Source: Triplophysa rosa
Taxonomy: Eukaryota > Chordata > Actinopteri > Cypriniformes > Nemacheilidae
DNA length: 64,000 nucleotides
NCBI RefSeq assembly: GCF_024868665.1
Contig: NC_079898.1
Coordinates: forward strand, 10,597,970 to 10,661,969
Reading direction: 5' to 3'
Position 1 is the first letter of the stretch. The number at the start of each line of letters is the position of its first letter. This document shows positions 40,446-52,799 of the stretch, one piece after another. A program made the translations under genes and the position numbers. Below the pieces are notes generated by a model. It had not been told where the DNA came from and ran no database searches. It worked only from the letters and a program-made list of their open reading frames with translations.

Positions 40446-40602
40446 AAAATGAGATTACGATGTTGAGTGAATGCTCTTTACATAGTTTACGTTACTCAAA
40501 TAATTTAGCTAAATACCACACAAAATCTGGTATTGCTAAGTAAATGTAGAAGCCTGATAAAACAATCTGACTGATTTAGAGGGTTTTGCATCTGAACTCT
40601 TC
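40446..40602. repeat. One-ended copy of the 28-bp-TIR MITE
   Basis: Matches the right two thirds of 17953-18203, ending with the same TTTAGAGGGTTTTGCATC terminus; the left terminus is lost. Confidence 0.65.
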
Positions 40603-43498
40603 ATACAGTATGTGTTTGAACATATGTCATGCTTTATCATCCTACAACTGAATACCCAAACAAACGTGTCTCTTTGATGTCCTCTCTGTTTAGACAGTGA
40701 GAGAATAGTGTGGTTTGCTGCTGCAGGTGCTTCCAATCAAATTTCACTGTAAGGCCTGGTGGCTGAAATCTCATGATGACAAGTCTTAATAGCTCAGCTG
40801 CCGCCGGAAAGGATTAGCGGCGAGGTGTGAATCTCTTTGGGATCGTGGAGCTTCTCTGCCGTGTCTGGATCAGAAGAGGGTGAAAATGCCAGCATTGAGC
40901 CTGGAACCCAGCAGAGCTCTAAATCTCTGAGCAGAAATCCCTAAACCCTTAATCACATTTGGTCTCTGTTTGGTTCAAGTGTAGTTGCGGGGTAGGATAT
41001 TTGATGTGTACTCAGATCCTGCTCAAAGCCTCTTCCCATGGAGACGTTAGACATGACATTGGGGCATCCAACACAGAAGCCTTTGTTCTGATAAGGGCAG
41101 GATTTTCTTTAGCTGTGCATAGAGGTTTATATTTACTTGATCGCGTTATTCATTATTCTTGACTAAGATTTTTTATGTCAAAACTAGTCATTTTTTGACG
41201 TCTCAGACAAAATGTAATCACGTAAGCCTTACAGGCGCACATACACTGAATCGAATGAAACTGGAGAGCGGAGGAAATGCTGACCTCATCGAGTACCTCA
41301 TCTGATTGTTGGAAATGAAACCACACATCCTCATTAACACGGTGTGTGTGTTCCCTAAAATAGAGTGGACGAAAGTACATGCTCGGCTAAATTTGCCATC
41401 TAAACAAATGAGACAATTCACAAGAATGACTCATTTGCTCTGTTCCAAAATATAGTGAGGTGCCTAATGAGGAAGCATTTTAAGACATCATTAGGTGTGA
41501 TCCCAATGCAAACTATTCGAAAAGGTAAGCATCTTAGTCATGTTGCTTTCCAGATACATGTTTTCATTTTCATTTGAAACCACAAGGCAGAACGGTATGC
41601 GTTCTTCGCAAAGAAGCCAATCAACTTTCCTTCAACCCCTCAACCTTTCCTTGTACGCCCTGTACTCTCATTATATCGCGGCAGATCTTTTCATCAGGTC
41701 TTTTAGATTTCGCCTGCATTCAAACAGGGGTCACATTTGTAAACTAGTGTAAGTTAAAAATAAGAATCAGAATGTCCTGCATCAGTCACACGTCCGAAGC
41801 CCCCAGTGGGCTCTGACCGGCTGTTCAGCAACCTGCGGCCCGCTCCGACACTTCCTGCCAGCTGCACTCTCATTGTCCCCTCTATCAGATAAAACACACA
41901 ATGCTACAAAAACATTCATGGTTAAAGTGAAAAATAGATCAGCATTTAAACAAAATGTACAGTTAGGGATCTGTGATACTTTTTTGGGATCTCTGATTAG
42001 GTTGCTACAATTACAAGGTGTCTGCTACCACACTCATTTATTATTTATATGGGATAGAGAGTAATTGTGGTAATTAAGGTTATTCATTAGATCATTTGAT
42101 ATTTAGGAGAGGATAAAGGAAATGCGCAATGCACGGTGACTACGCAAAACCAAATAGCCCGAACTATCAGTTTTACCAATTAGACACTATTATTAGAAAT
42201 ACCAGAAGAACAAATATAGCAGTAACACGTGGCAAAGCCTCCAAAGTGCTGATTGTTGCTGTGCGCAGCACTTATATCTCTGGGTGGATAAAACAATAAA
42301 ATCGAATGGCTTTCATTTCTTTTTTAACCAGGATGATTGTTTTTGCCTGATCTTAACAGCTTGTCCATCTTCAGTGTAAAGGAGCATAAATTGCTGATTT
42401 AACCCGTATGCGTTTGGGGTGTACACTCATGGTCACTCACACTCAGGCAACAAAATGTAATTTTGTAACAAAATAATTGTTTTTCTTTTAACAAATGTGA
42501 TTTTACTCCGTTTATTAATGTTTTTACTCCACATTTGAGCAGTTTTCGGAGGATTTATGATATTTTTTAAATTTATATAAATAATAAAAAGCTGTTTTTG
42601 TGTAAAAAAAAACCCTATTCTTTATGTAAAATTCACATTATAAAAGACCCACATTTATAACTTTCATTCAAGGGATAACATGGAAAATTTGACATGGTTA
42701 AGTGAAAAATTTTTGCCCATCTTTTGGAAAATGCAGTTTTAAAAGTAAACAAATATCACTTTTACCATTAGATGGCTGCAGAGCTCCACTATTTTTCAAT
42801 AATGTTACATTATGATAAGAATCAAACCTGAACAATATGTTACAAAGAGAAAAAAATGGAGCCTTTAGAGTTGATCATTTATTTCAATCATCTGTTTTTC
42901 ATATAATTCTACAAATTTAATCTAAACATCAGTTACTAACTCTAAAAGTACAAAAATCAACAGAAATGAACAGTTACATTACATATTGAGTACCAATACC
43001 CAAAATGAACATCAGAATGTAACATCAAATGCATCAAAATGCAATAAAAAAAATAGCAAGTAAAGCAGTAACAAAAAAACAGTAAATGGTAAAAAAAAAC
43101 AATAAATGGTGAAAAAATGAACAACTAGGAACAAAAATTGGTGGTTTCATCTCATACAGTCTTGTTTATGCATCAGTGAAATAATTACTATATTATAATT
43201 ACTATAGTATACTACAGTTTTTTTATGGACAAATGTATTAACTATTGTATTGCGAAATATTGAAAATACAGAACTTAACAATTAAAAAGGAAAAAACGAA
43301 TTTGGGAAAAACTTAAAATTATATGGCCCCAATTTATCCATCTGTATGTAACATTAATGTCATTTGTCATTTACCTGCCTATTTATGTGATGAACTGCAC
43401 TTTTTATACTATTTGGCCTGTGCTATAAAACTTTAAATCTCTGTAGCACCGGTTCTATGTTAACGTAAAAAAATTAACGTACAGCCCTGTGTGAGCAT
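40603..43498. other. Intergenic, no gene seen
   Basis: Mostly unique-looking sequence. 40740-41000 is GC-richer and repeat-free, so it could be a conserved non-coding element, but this cannot be judged from one genome. 42440-43320 is very AT-rich with runs of A and T. No splice-bounded coding exon found. Confidence 0.4.
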
Positions 43499-43841
43499 GG
43501 GCTGCGTTTCCCGATAACGTTGTCTCTTAGTGCGCTACAAAGACTCTAAAGGTACACCTTAACTCAAGTTATACCTTTTCTAGGCGTGTTCCCCGAACTA
43601 TACCTTTTGAGGCTACTTAAAGGTAAACCTTCTTAAGTGCGACGTTAGCAGGTGCTGTCCATGGCGGTGGTGCTGAATAGGTTGATATCGATGCCTCGAG
43701 AATCGATTGTTCACTCTACCTTGCGTTATAGAGTGGGTAAAGTATTGAGAAAACAATGTTTATTATAAAGAAACGCTTTAGAAATAGTAGAAATTGCATT
43801 TATCAGGGCTCACTGAAATAGTATAAATAAAGAAAGAAATA

Positions 43842-43860
43842 TGTGTGTGTGTGTGTGTGT
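43842..43860 (+). repeat. (GT)n microsatellite
   Basis: A GT run just left of the nested element at 43871; a longer one flanks its other side. Confidence 0.85.
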
Positions 43861-43870
43861 ACTTGTACAT

Positions 43871-44140
43871 CTATATTTGTGAGGACCGGTTTGAGTTGTA
43901 GACCAGCGGTGTGAGGACAAGGAGAGTAAAGTGAGGACATTTTGGCCGGTCCTCACTTCCAGAGACCCCTTTAAAGGGCTGTTTAAGGGTGAAGACTTGG
44001 TTTTAGGGTTTAGGTTATAATTAGGTTTAGGTTAGGTTTAGGGTAAGGGTTAGGGTCAGGCATGTAGTTCTGATGGTTAGGGTTAGGGTAACGGGCTAGA
44101 GTTTGTATTGCGTCAATGTATGTCCTCATAAAGATAGCTG
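43871..44140. mobile_element. Nested element with telomere-like GGTTAG repeats
   Basis: Left TATTTGTGAGGACCGG and right TATGTCCTCATAAAGATA are imperfect inverted ends; an inner pair GAGGACATTTTGGCCGGTCC is a local palindrome. The right half is degenerate GGGTTA/GGTTTA repeats (43990-44095) resembling the vertebrate telomere unit, but irregular and part of the element. Common type in bony fish. Confidence 0.5.
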
Positions 44141-44142
44141 CG

Positions 44143-44147
<5 letters not shown>

Positions 44148-44176
<29 letters not shown>
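44148..44176 (+). repeat. (GT)n microsatellite
   Basis: About 14 GT units. They create the Cys-Val ORFs on this stretch, which are not genes. Confidence 0.9.
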
Positions 44177-44181
<5 letters not shown>

Positions 44182-44342
44182 ATAAAGTGTCCGATCCCGC
44201 ACCCTCACGGACATACATTTTCTGCGTTAACCAGCAACATAAACTGGCCTGTTTGGCTTCGCTTGTTTTTGAAAGGGTCATTTATATTTCTCATAGTTTG
44301 CCATCGTGTGTTAATGTTCTCCACGATCTGTGTTGATTCACA

Positions 44343-44681
44343 TTATTGGCGTAAATCACTCATTTGTGTATAGGGATAAGTGTCCCATCCAGAATGCCAA
44401 TCACTCGCGGGACACCCGTAATGGCATGGAAGCCTTGGTGTGCCTCCATCACGTCGTGCCTGGCGAAAGGCATACGTATGTAATCGGTGGCATGAAGGAG
44501 CAGGATGTTTTGTCACTGAGTGAACGCACCGCCACACCCAGGTCTTTCTCAGCCCATATTCATCCCCAAACACCTCCAGAAAACATAAAAACGAAGAGCC
44601 GCCATGCAGCAGCTGAATTTCGGGGCTGAGGGGGTAGCTCCGTCGAGTTTGTCTCGACAAAGTTGGGCTACCAAGATGCAA
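44343..44681 (-). pseudogene. Harbinger (HARBI1-like) transposase remnant
   Basis: Two frames are needed. In one, [16 protein letters not shown] followed by WRCVHSVT; in the next, GFHAITGVPRVIGILDGTLI, the region that holds the first catalytic Asp (the D of ILDGT) of the DDE nuclease in PIF/Harbinger transposases. A stop follows soon after, and the rest of the nuclease domain is not seen. Frameshifted and truncated, so inactive. Confidence 0.7.
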
Positions 44682-45614
44682 GAGCTGCAGAATTTGCTCC
44701 CGTGGCAGACTAAATTTGTGTAGAATTTACTCTTCTGACATGCTAGCTAGGGGACAAAAATGTTCTCTAAATACACTAACTGGCTCCGCGGACGGCGCCG
44801 TCTTTGATTTAAGACAACTTATTCGCTGTCTCGCTGCCAGAGTTTGACCAAACTCCCCATAACATTCATTCGCTTTATATAGACTACGCCTTTCCTGTCA
44901 AATGGTTTGCCAGCTGATGTGCCTTGGGATAATAGGCTGTAATTAAAAACGCTAACAACCATCAGTGTGTGACAATTTTAATCATGAAAAAACTACAATA
45001 GCCTACACTGAGTGTATTAAACACGAGTATTTTATTTGTAAAATTAAAACTAAGTTAAAGTAACAATGTAAATTTAATACTAAATTGAATTTTATATTAA
45101 ATTTTATATGTGAAACTAAACTGCGATGTAGAAAAGCTTTTTGCATAGCGGTATGAACCATAAAAGGCGATAAGGTAAGATAAAAGTATGACTTAAAGAA
45201 GGTATACTTAACTAAGAAGGTTTCGGGAAACATGTATTAACGATAAGGTACAGTTTAAGGTATAACTTAAGAACAACGTAGCGTAAAGAAGGTTTCAGGA
45301 AACGCAGCCCTGATCATTTTGCATTGTGGATTTTTTTTGCATTGTTGGAAGTGTGCCACTTAATTTCTGGTTGTGTGTTATGCGTTGTTTTTGAAGACCA
45401 TGAGTGTGACTTTTTTAACACGAACATAAAATCAATATACCATTCCAATTTTTTTATTTGTAGATCTTGAAAGGGTTTACCACCATACAAAGTCTCATGC
45501 CATTTGGACACAGAGAATTTTATTTTTATTTTAGCAAACGTCATTTGCGGGTCAAAAAGACCCCGATGTCCACAAAGGGTTAATAAAAAAATCACAAATT
45601 ACCATAGATGGACT

Positions 45615-46033
45615 TTAAAGGGATAGTTCACCCAAAAATGAAAATTCTGTCATGAATTACACACTCTATAGTTGTTTCAAACCTGTATACATTTCTTTGT
45701 TTGGTTGAACACAGAGAAAGATATATGCACGAATGCTTGTAACCAAACAGTTCTTGGCCAACATTGACTACCAAAGTAGGAAAAATGACAATGGTAGTTA
45801 AAAGTGCCCCAGAACTGTTTGCTTTCCCACATTCTTCAAAATATCTTATTTTGCGTTCAACAGAACAAAAAAAAAAATGTTCCTTCTGGTCCAAGAACTG
45901 TTTGACTACAAGTATTCTTCCAAATGTCTTTCACTGTGTTCATTAGAACAAAGAAATTTATACAGATTTGGAACAACTTGAAGGTGAGTAAATGATGACA
46001 GAATTATTTTTTGGGGGTGAACTATCCCTTTAA
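45615..46033. mobile_element. Composite MITE, TTAAAGGGATAGTTCACCC type
   Basis: Bounded by TTAAAGGGATAGTTCACCC and GGGTGAACTATCCCTTTAA but about 420 bp, longer than the 280-345 bp of the other copies. The interior repeats the 'gttct..ccaaga' and 'ttcttc(c/a)aaat' blocks, which suggests one copy nested in or recombined with another. Confidence 0.7.
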
Positions 46034-46917
46034 GCAAAGAGAAAGCAGCTTTATAAATATAATGTGATTAATTTTGTGCTGATCTGAGGCCAGTGGGATC
46101 CAACCAGCTCAAAAATGGCTTCTGAATGTATGTGACAGTGTGGTATCTCTCCCAATAATGGTGTATATGATTCAGCGTCAGTATTAAATATGTTTTGTCC
46201 TTATCAGCTAATGTGCTATATGATATACACATTAAATTAAATGGAATGAATTTCATCACCAACTATTTACTGCTATCATGGCCAACAGTCCACTGGCTCA
46301 CTACACAAAAGGAATAGAGTTTAGTCATGAATGACGCATTTGAAATAAGAGAGTTAATGGAGCACAAGAGAGGGAGTCACTGCCATTGGTGAACTTATAG
46401 ATATCCTCCTCAGTGTGTTCTGAATTGATCAGACAGACACGCATACAGAATTGTATGATCTTCTCTTAGTCTATTTTTTTACAGATCCATTCTGAACGAC
46501 AACAATGACTCCCTTATTGCAATTTCACAGTCGCCTTGTTGTCTGAGAATGAGAATTGTGCTTTTTGGCACACATACAAAAGCACTGAGTGTGTTGTCAT
46601 TTCTAATGTGTGTAGATTTTTGCGTTTCAGGGAAAGACGACAGAATGAGATCACAGAGCTGCCAGAGTGTGTTTATATGATGTATTGATAAGAAAGTCTT
46701 TCAAACTTTTATTAGGAAATCTTATCTGGTAATGCATCACTGTGTTAATACAGAATACTGTATGTGTGTAAAGTAAAAAAAATAGAATATATATTTTCAG
46801 CTTTCAGTTCATGACGACTTCATTGTTCATGACGAAAGTATTGAGGTGCACAATTCAATAAATTATGATAAATTTCAAACACAAATGTAAAACCCCTAAT
46901 ACAACACAGCAGAGATT
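46034..46917. other. Intergenic, nothing recognised
   Basis: No ORF, repeat or splice-bounded exon that I can support. Confidence 0.4.
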
Positions 46918-47773
46918 TAGGCCCAATCCCAATTTTGTTTTATTCCAATTCGCTTACCCCTCGCCCCTTTCCCTTGCCCCTTGAAACAGAGTGGCAAGGG
47001 GAAGGGCTAAAAACATTCCCCTAATAAATGGGACACCACTACTACAGTACATTGTCATACGTCATTATACTACGTCACTGCTAGATCCTACGGAGATGCA
47101 GCGATGTTTATCACAAACTTCCGAGATGCTGCCGTCAGCTGTAGTCATATCAGTTTTGTGGATTGCAGCCCAAGAAGTGATCCTGAACTTTTTCGTCTAA
47201 AAGCAGCGCACCACACACGCCTCCATTCGCCGTCTGCAGAGTGCGGTTGCGAGAGGACCGGGGGAGGCGGAGCCCATTTTGATAAACCCGGTCTGTTTGT
47301 GATCACGTTCTGTGGGTCTCTCCCTCTGTCCGGGGAATCGGAGCGCAATGGTCCGAGTGCATTCTGCTTCCCCCTGTCTGTTCGCGATTGTATTCTGGAG
47401 ACGGCCCTGCAACAATCATTTTTTCGCAGTTGTGTATGTTGCAGTTCTATCGAGCAATCAGTCATGCGGTACGTTAGCAAAATTTAGCGACTTTTTGTAA
47501 ACGTTTCAAGTATTCAAGACAAGAAACTGAACACATCATTCAATTTAACATAAACAAGATGATTATTTGTTGTTCAAATCCTTATTAAACCCAAAATAAA
47601 GACTCGCATGAGCAGCCATGTTTGAAAATTTCATACCCCTTCGTGTCAAGTGAGGTCCCGAAGAATCTTGGTTTGAAGGACTATATGGCCCTTCCCCTTA
47701 CCCCTCCAAACAAAAGAGAATCGAGACAAAAAATGTAGTAGGGGTAAGGGCTAGAAATGGGATTGGCCCTTAC
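46918..47773. mobile_element. 856-bp inverted-repeat element, 'GGCCAATCCCA' type
   Basis: Left TAGGCCCAATCCCAATTT and right AAATGGGATTGGCCCTTA are inverted. Both subterminal regions are rich in CCCCTTACCCCT-type tracts facing each other. The ORFs inside (47104-47487 plus, 47145-47480 minus) overlap head-on and match nothing I know, so it is probably non-autonomous. Confidence 0.65.
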
Positions 47774-48793
47774 ACCTGGATATGGTTAAGCCTGTCCTCA
47801 CATATGCAAAGCTACCCATTGTTTAATGGAATCCCTGTAATTCTCTTTTCCAACTCATTAATTGTGTCTTCCGTTGCCGATATGCTGGATCAGATTAAAA
47901 GCGGCAGGGAAACAGTGCCTGTGGAAGAATCATTATTGGTCCTACTGGTTTCATTGCCAACCTGTTGCTGTTACAGGCTTTTAGCTCTGTTTGAGGCTGT
48001 TGCCATGGCACTTGAGGCCAACATGAGCACTGCCGGGGGTGAAAGAGAGAGAGGAGGAGGAGCAAAAGTTTGCAACACAAACAAAGAGAGAACTCTACAC
48101 AGAAGAGAGGAAAGAGAGAGAGAAAAAGACATTAAAAAGTCACAGGTGGAGAGTGAGTTAACATGCAGAAACCAAATGGAGGAAAAAGATGAAAGGAGTC
48201 AAAAAAATATGGATTCCATTAAAGATTTAGTGAGCGAGAGAGGGAAACTCTGTAAGTTTAAGAAAACGGCGAGCTGGTCGGCTCTTTAGCATCTCAAAGC
48301 ATATGGGCTTTATTAAAGGCCCCCTTGAACTGAGGCCCGAGTCACCACACAAACCTTCAGAACACAATTAGGCTCTCCTCTCCTGTCCGAGCCTCCCTGG
48401 GCATCCAAATCCAGCAGGGCTTTCACACGAGTGCCGGCTGGCTCAAAGTCTAGAATGAGATGCAGCAGGCGCCCTTCTTCAACACAATACCACACAGAGC
48501 CTCTGCCATCTGGACTGACACTACCTGCCAATCAACACCATACATTTAGTTTCACCCAGTGTGCAGTGCTGCAGCCACTGGCACAGACCCAGAAGCCAGC
48601 CGTGGTGCCCGTTACTGAGCGCATGAGAAACGTCGCTTGTTCTGACCGGCATAAATTACTTTGTATACTTCACAAAGGTCCTTCAAAGTCATTTCTTAAA
48701 TAAAACTATAATCCCCCACATCAAGATCACAAAGTATATGAAATGATGGCAGGAGAATTTAACTAGAGGTATTAAATACTTGCTAGTATTCTT
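47774..48793. other. Intergenic; possible conserved non-coding element
   Basis: 47880-48040 is repeat-free and of balanced composition, with ATCATTATTGG and TGCCATGGCA motifs; 48330-48620 is similar. They have the texture of developmental enhancers but no direct evidence. The ORF at 47804-48289 owes its length to a purine-rich 'gaga' run. Confidence 0.25.
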
Positions 48794-49018
48794 ATAGACG
48801 GTTTCAGCGGCAACAACATAAACGTTATGTGGCCCAAAGTTAACTTCTGGTAGACCTCCACAAAGAATAAAAAACTGGTGAGTAGTTTTAAATGAATTCA
48901 ATACAATTAATATACAAAAATATTGATATGGATTAATATTAATTAAATATAAAATAAATTGTTATATTATAACCAAACATAGACTGGAAGTTAACTTCGG
49001 GCCAGCGCGTGTCTATAC
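48794..49018. mobile_element. Inverted-repeat element, copy 2
   Basis: Left TATAGACGGTTTCAGCGGCA and right GGCCAGCGCGTGTCTATA form the ends; AAAGTTAACTTCTGGTAGAC and GGAAGTTAACTTCGGGCCAG are subterminal inverted blocks around an AT-only core. Same family as 33240-33455 and 59817-60027. Confidence 0.72.
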
Positions 49019-51350
49019 CACTGTTAAACTGAGACCTAAAAAGTTCTACAGACTGTGTGGTATAGACATCTTTTGATCAAAATGTTTGTGCAAAAAAAAC
49101 AGTGACATTGTGCAACAGAATGTGTCAGAATTGTGTAACAATACAGTAATCGTCTGTGTTTGTAATCTGAACTTTGTCTGTGAGATTTGAATTGGTTGAT
49201 GACTACATTAAGAGACAGCTTATTTGCATTTACGTCAATGTTTGCAAACAGCAGAAAATCATCCAGCATTAGACAGGGCATGTAACAATAAGCAGCCAGT
49301 CGTTTTCCGAGTCAGCTGCTCTTTTGCCACGGAAAGAATTTCCAACCGCTAATGATTATTCAGTTCAGTCCAGTGGTCAGAAACAGACACAGCAGCACAG
49401 AGAGGAGCTGTGACTCCACCACACTGTTATTACTGCTGGAAAGGCCATTCTGAAGAACTGCTGATGGGACGGTAATGTGCACTGGTACTTTAGTACTTAC
49501 TCAGTACTAGTGTACTTGCTCCTGGTCAATGAGTTTGGTCTGAAAAATCATATTGATCCACCAGAGAAATGAGGAGGCCACAAAGCCATCTGTTAGCAAC
49601 AAGGAAAAGGACAGATTGTTCTGTTTTTAAAAAAAAGACTAAATAAGGACAAGCTATTGCCCAGCAGAAACGACAGTAAGCTAATGCAGATGTGTCTCTT
49701 TATGTTTCTCGTTGCTTAATGTTTTCAATAAGAGAGGAGGTAATCCTGTATCTTTATTCATTGGATTGTACTCTATTATACCATGGTATAGAGAGATTGT
49801 CATATACACGTACCATGGTATTAACATGGTACACTATGCCATGTCCAAGAATTAGGCCTAATAAATATGAAAAATAAAACATTAAAAGGTATATATAAAT
49901 GACAAAAAGGTTACAGGATTATCTGAAAAATTAAACAGACCATAGATTACATTTAATATATAGATGGAGTCTTCTCAAAATGGCTTCTCCTCCTTTTCAA
50001 CCAGCTTCAGCACAGAAAGACAGATAAATAAACTTGTGGCTTTTTTGACAAGCCATAATCATCACTCTCGCGATCAAACCAAAATGTGTGCGCAACACAA
50101 ACTGCAGTCTGGGAAAAGCGGCACAGCGCACATACCGGTAAATTAATTCCACGCCGATGCTTACATAACCAGCGTGACCTCAGACAAACTATGCCAGCGT
50201 GAATATGTACTTCATCTCGAAACTGCATAGATGGTGTACCACGCAGGAGCCACAAACAGACCATCAGAAAACAGACAGTCTTAAAGATGATTTTGAAAAC
50301 TCGCAAACACGCCGCAGCGAGAGCAGCCGCAGAAGGATGCGGATTTACAGACAGTGTCCCACCAGATTTCAGTCGAGCTCAGACGGAGAGGAAAAGAGTG
50401 GCATGGAAAGTTCTGATTCAGTGTAGTCAGATGAGATCGACTCGGTTAATGAGCTCTCCCTCTGTATATTCGTCTGCAGGAAGCTACAGCCTTATATAAA
50501 TACTTGGCACATAGAGACATGTCATAAAAGGAAACAAGAGAGAAGAATAAAGGGGGAGAGCAGAGGAGATGAGAACAGGACAGAGAATAGGAGAGAGATC
50601 ACTAGTGTTTGGGAAGCCATTTTGAATCCAAACTTTTTTGTCACTACAAAGACAGTTTAGCTGACAGCATTCATTTCAAAGCCCTGAAACATATGAAAGT
50701 GATTTAACTAGTCTATTATTTTCCGACTCACTGACGCAAGCACCTTTCCCCCCTCCAGGTGATCTCATCTGGAGTCTGTGTGCCGCTGACATGCGCCACT
50801 ATTTCTGGCTTTTACTGTATAAGAATGTACCAGTGAGCTAAGTCACGCGCCAAAAACAAATCAGAGCTCTCAATAAAATTGGGAGCGGTGGAATCAAAGC
50901 TTCATCCCATTCTGACACAAAACGTCAATAGATTCTGATACAAAACGTCAATAGATTAGACAGCACGCTGTGCAAGAGGCTTATCACTGTTTGAATAGTT
51001 TGAAGAAGCTTTGTGTAAGCACGGAGTGAGGAGTGATTTGAGAAATCTTGCTCTGTGTGTGTGTTGGCAGTCAAATGCTCGAATCTAGGCCAGTTGTTCA
51101 TATATACTGTACAGCTCTGCTCTTCAATCACTGTAATTCAAAATACCACTAAACTCACTTCCGAAACACTGTTTCTTCAAGTAAAAAATTCAACATCTTC
51201 ATCTTACCGCCACTTTAAAAAAGGTTGTGTTAAAAACAACACAATCGGTGGTATCTAGGATAACACACAAAATGTATAGTCCTTAACTAGATACATCTTT
51301 GTGTTTTTTCTGGGATAACACATTTCGTGTTACTTTTAACTCAATGTCCC
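49019..51350. other. Intergenic, minor repeats
   Basis: Short TACCATGGTA palindromes at about 49780-49830, a tandem 'gattctgatacaaaacgtcaatagatt' pair at about 50915-50960, and a TTAACACAA-type repeat from about 51225 that continues past the hairpin element to about 51580. No gene that I can support; the ORFs at 50007-50499 overlap on both strands. Confidence 0.4.
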
Positions 51351-51508
51351 TGTTGAAAAAACAGCATATGCTGGGTATGTTTTGATGCTGGTTCATGCTG
51401 GTTTAAACTGGTCCTTAGCTGATCAGGTGCTGGTCCTTAGCTGGTTTAAACTGGTCAAACCAGCATCAAAACATACCTAACTCAGCATATGCTGTTTTTT
51501 TCAAAAGG
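51351..51508. mobile_element. Hairpin MITE (GCTGGT type)
   Basis: Left arm AACAGCATATGCTGGGTATG then TTTTGATGCTGG; right arm is its inverse with a few changes (CCAGCATCAAAACATACC, CAGCATATGCTGTT). The centre repeats GCTGGTCCTTAGCTG. About 158 bp of nearly complete self-complementarity. It is nested in a second repeat. Confidence 0.75.
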
Positions 51509-52388
51509 GGTGTGGTGAATAAAATTGTGTTAAATAGCTTAACACAAACAGTGTGTTGTTAATAATGAACACATCCCTTTTTAATTTTGTAAATTAAATG
51601 TGTTCACAAGGTCTTGCTCACACACTTGTATCAGAAACAAACCAGCAGTAAAGTGGAACAACTCCAACAAGCCATACTCTTTATGATTTGTGTCTTTGAT
51701 ATCTCAAATGTTTCTCCTGACAGAAATTAGATTTAAATGGAGACTTTTGCGTAAATCTCAGCTTTTCCTGATGACAAAAAAAACCACTGATCTCAAGAGT
51801 TTCAGAAGAGATCTCAACAATGTCAGATCTGATACCACTATCTAATGTTTACCTTCATGGGTCTTAATATGAATTAAATTCTTAAACTATTCTTCCAAAA
51901 CCAACTTATCTGAGCTGTGCTATCCACACTTTATAGCTCAATCCTCTTACCATGTGTCAACAATTGTCTGTTTTGTTCGTTTTCATTCTTGTAAAAAAAC
52001 ATCTGATAGAAAGCTAGTCTAATACTAAAACCAATATAAACGGAGAATTCTATGTATTCTGAACCATTTCTCAACCTTTTCCACTGGTTAACAGTCAACA
52101 TGCACTTTGTATGTGAAAATTCTCAAAATACCACATTAAGGAAGACTTTTCTCTAAAAAGTCTCTTCTATAAAGACCTTTTTTTAGACACAACACATCTC
52201 TCAGTAACAATTCTCCAAAACTTCTAAGTAAATTGGAGACCCTCGCCCGAGTGCAATCAGCTTTAAGAAAGTTAATCATTCATTTCACATCCCTTCAAAG
52301 CCCTGAGAGCGCATTGTGAGGAGCCGTGGTAATCTGAACTCGCGTGCTTTTAGAGAGTGTAATAAATACAGTTGTGTTACTGACGTAC

Positions 52389-52660
52389 CCATGGTGCTCT
52401 GCATGGCTGCCTTCTCGTGTCTGTCCGGACTGTCCTGGAGGAACAATCCCACCCCGCTCACAGAAATCTGTAGACTTGCTTCTTAAATCTCAGTCACACA
52501 CACTCATTCTCTCTCACACATTTCCACTCCTCTTCCTCGCGCCAAAGTTTCCTCTCTTGCAGTTCACTCTGAAAAGCCCCTTCCTCCGTGTCCTGTCCTC
52601 TCCTCCGCTGCTTGTCGTGACAGCTCCGCCCCCTTCTCCAGCTACCCTCCTCCCTCTCTG
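52389..52660 (-). promoter_or_regulatory. Candidate upstream first exon/promoter of lzts2
   Basis: On the minus strand a GC box (GGGGGCGGAGC, about 52625-52637) lies in a purine-rich, GC-richer stretch, followed about 240 bases later by a donor ATGG|GTACGT (GT at 52388-52387). lzts2 needs at least one leader exon upstream of 35787 and no nearer candidate was found. Splicing to 35787 would place two short ATGs (AGCCATGC and ACCATGG) in the leader, out of frame with the lzts2 start. Speculative. Confidence 0.3.
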
Positions 52661-52799
52661 TATGTGGCCCATTCTTACCCAACCACCCCCATCCTCCTCA
52701 CACACATTTAATCCCTCCTCATGCACACTCCTTCGCTTCACTCTTTCCTCCACATTTTCCCCTCTTCCTCTCAGTCTCGCACTCAGCCTGCTTACATAA

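Larger units (their letters stand above)
43499..45310 (-). mobile_element. Decayed PIF/Harbinger transposon
   Basis: Ends are inverted repeats: GGGCTGCGTTTCCCGATAAC at 43499 and the inverse of GGAAACGCAGCCC ending at 45310. The minus strand between carries a broken transposase (44343-44681). A second, unrelated element (43871-44140) and two (GT)n tracts sit in the left part. Non-autonomous today. Confidence 0.65.

Noticed and set aside
43990..44095. Interstitial telomere
   Set aside because: Units are irregular (GGTTTA, GGGTTA, GGTTAG mixed) and belong to a dispersed element, so no fusion point or telomere is implied.
44103..44373. Cys-Val-rich ORFs
   Set aside because: Direct translation of the (GT)n microsatellite.
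47104..47487. Candidate genes on both strands
   Set aside because: They overlap head-on inside an inverted-repeat element, with no conserved motif.
52344..52799. 151-codon Ser/Pro/Leu-rich ORF
   Set aside because: Product of a pyrimidine-rich tract; composition explains the open frame. The other strand is more interesting as a possible promoter.
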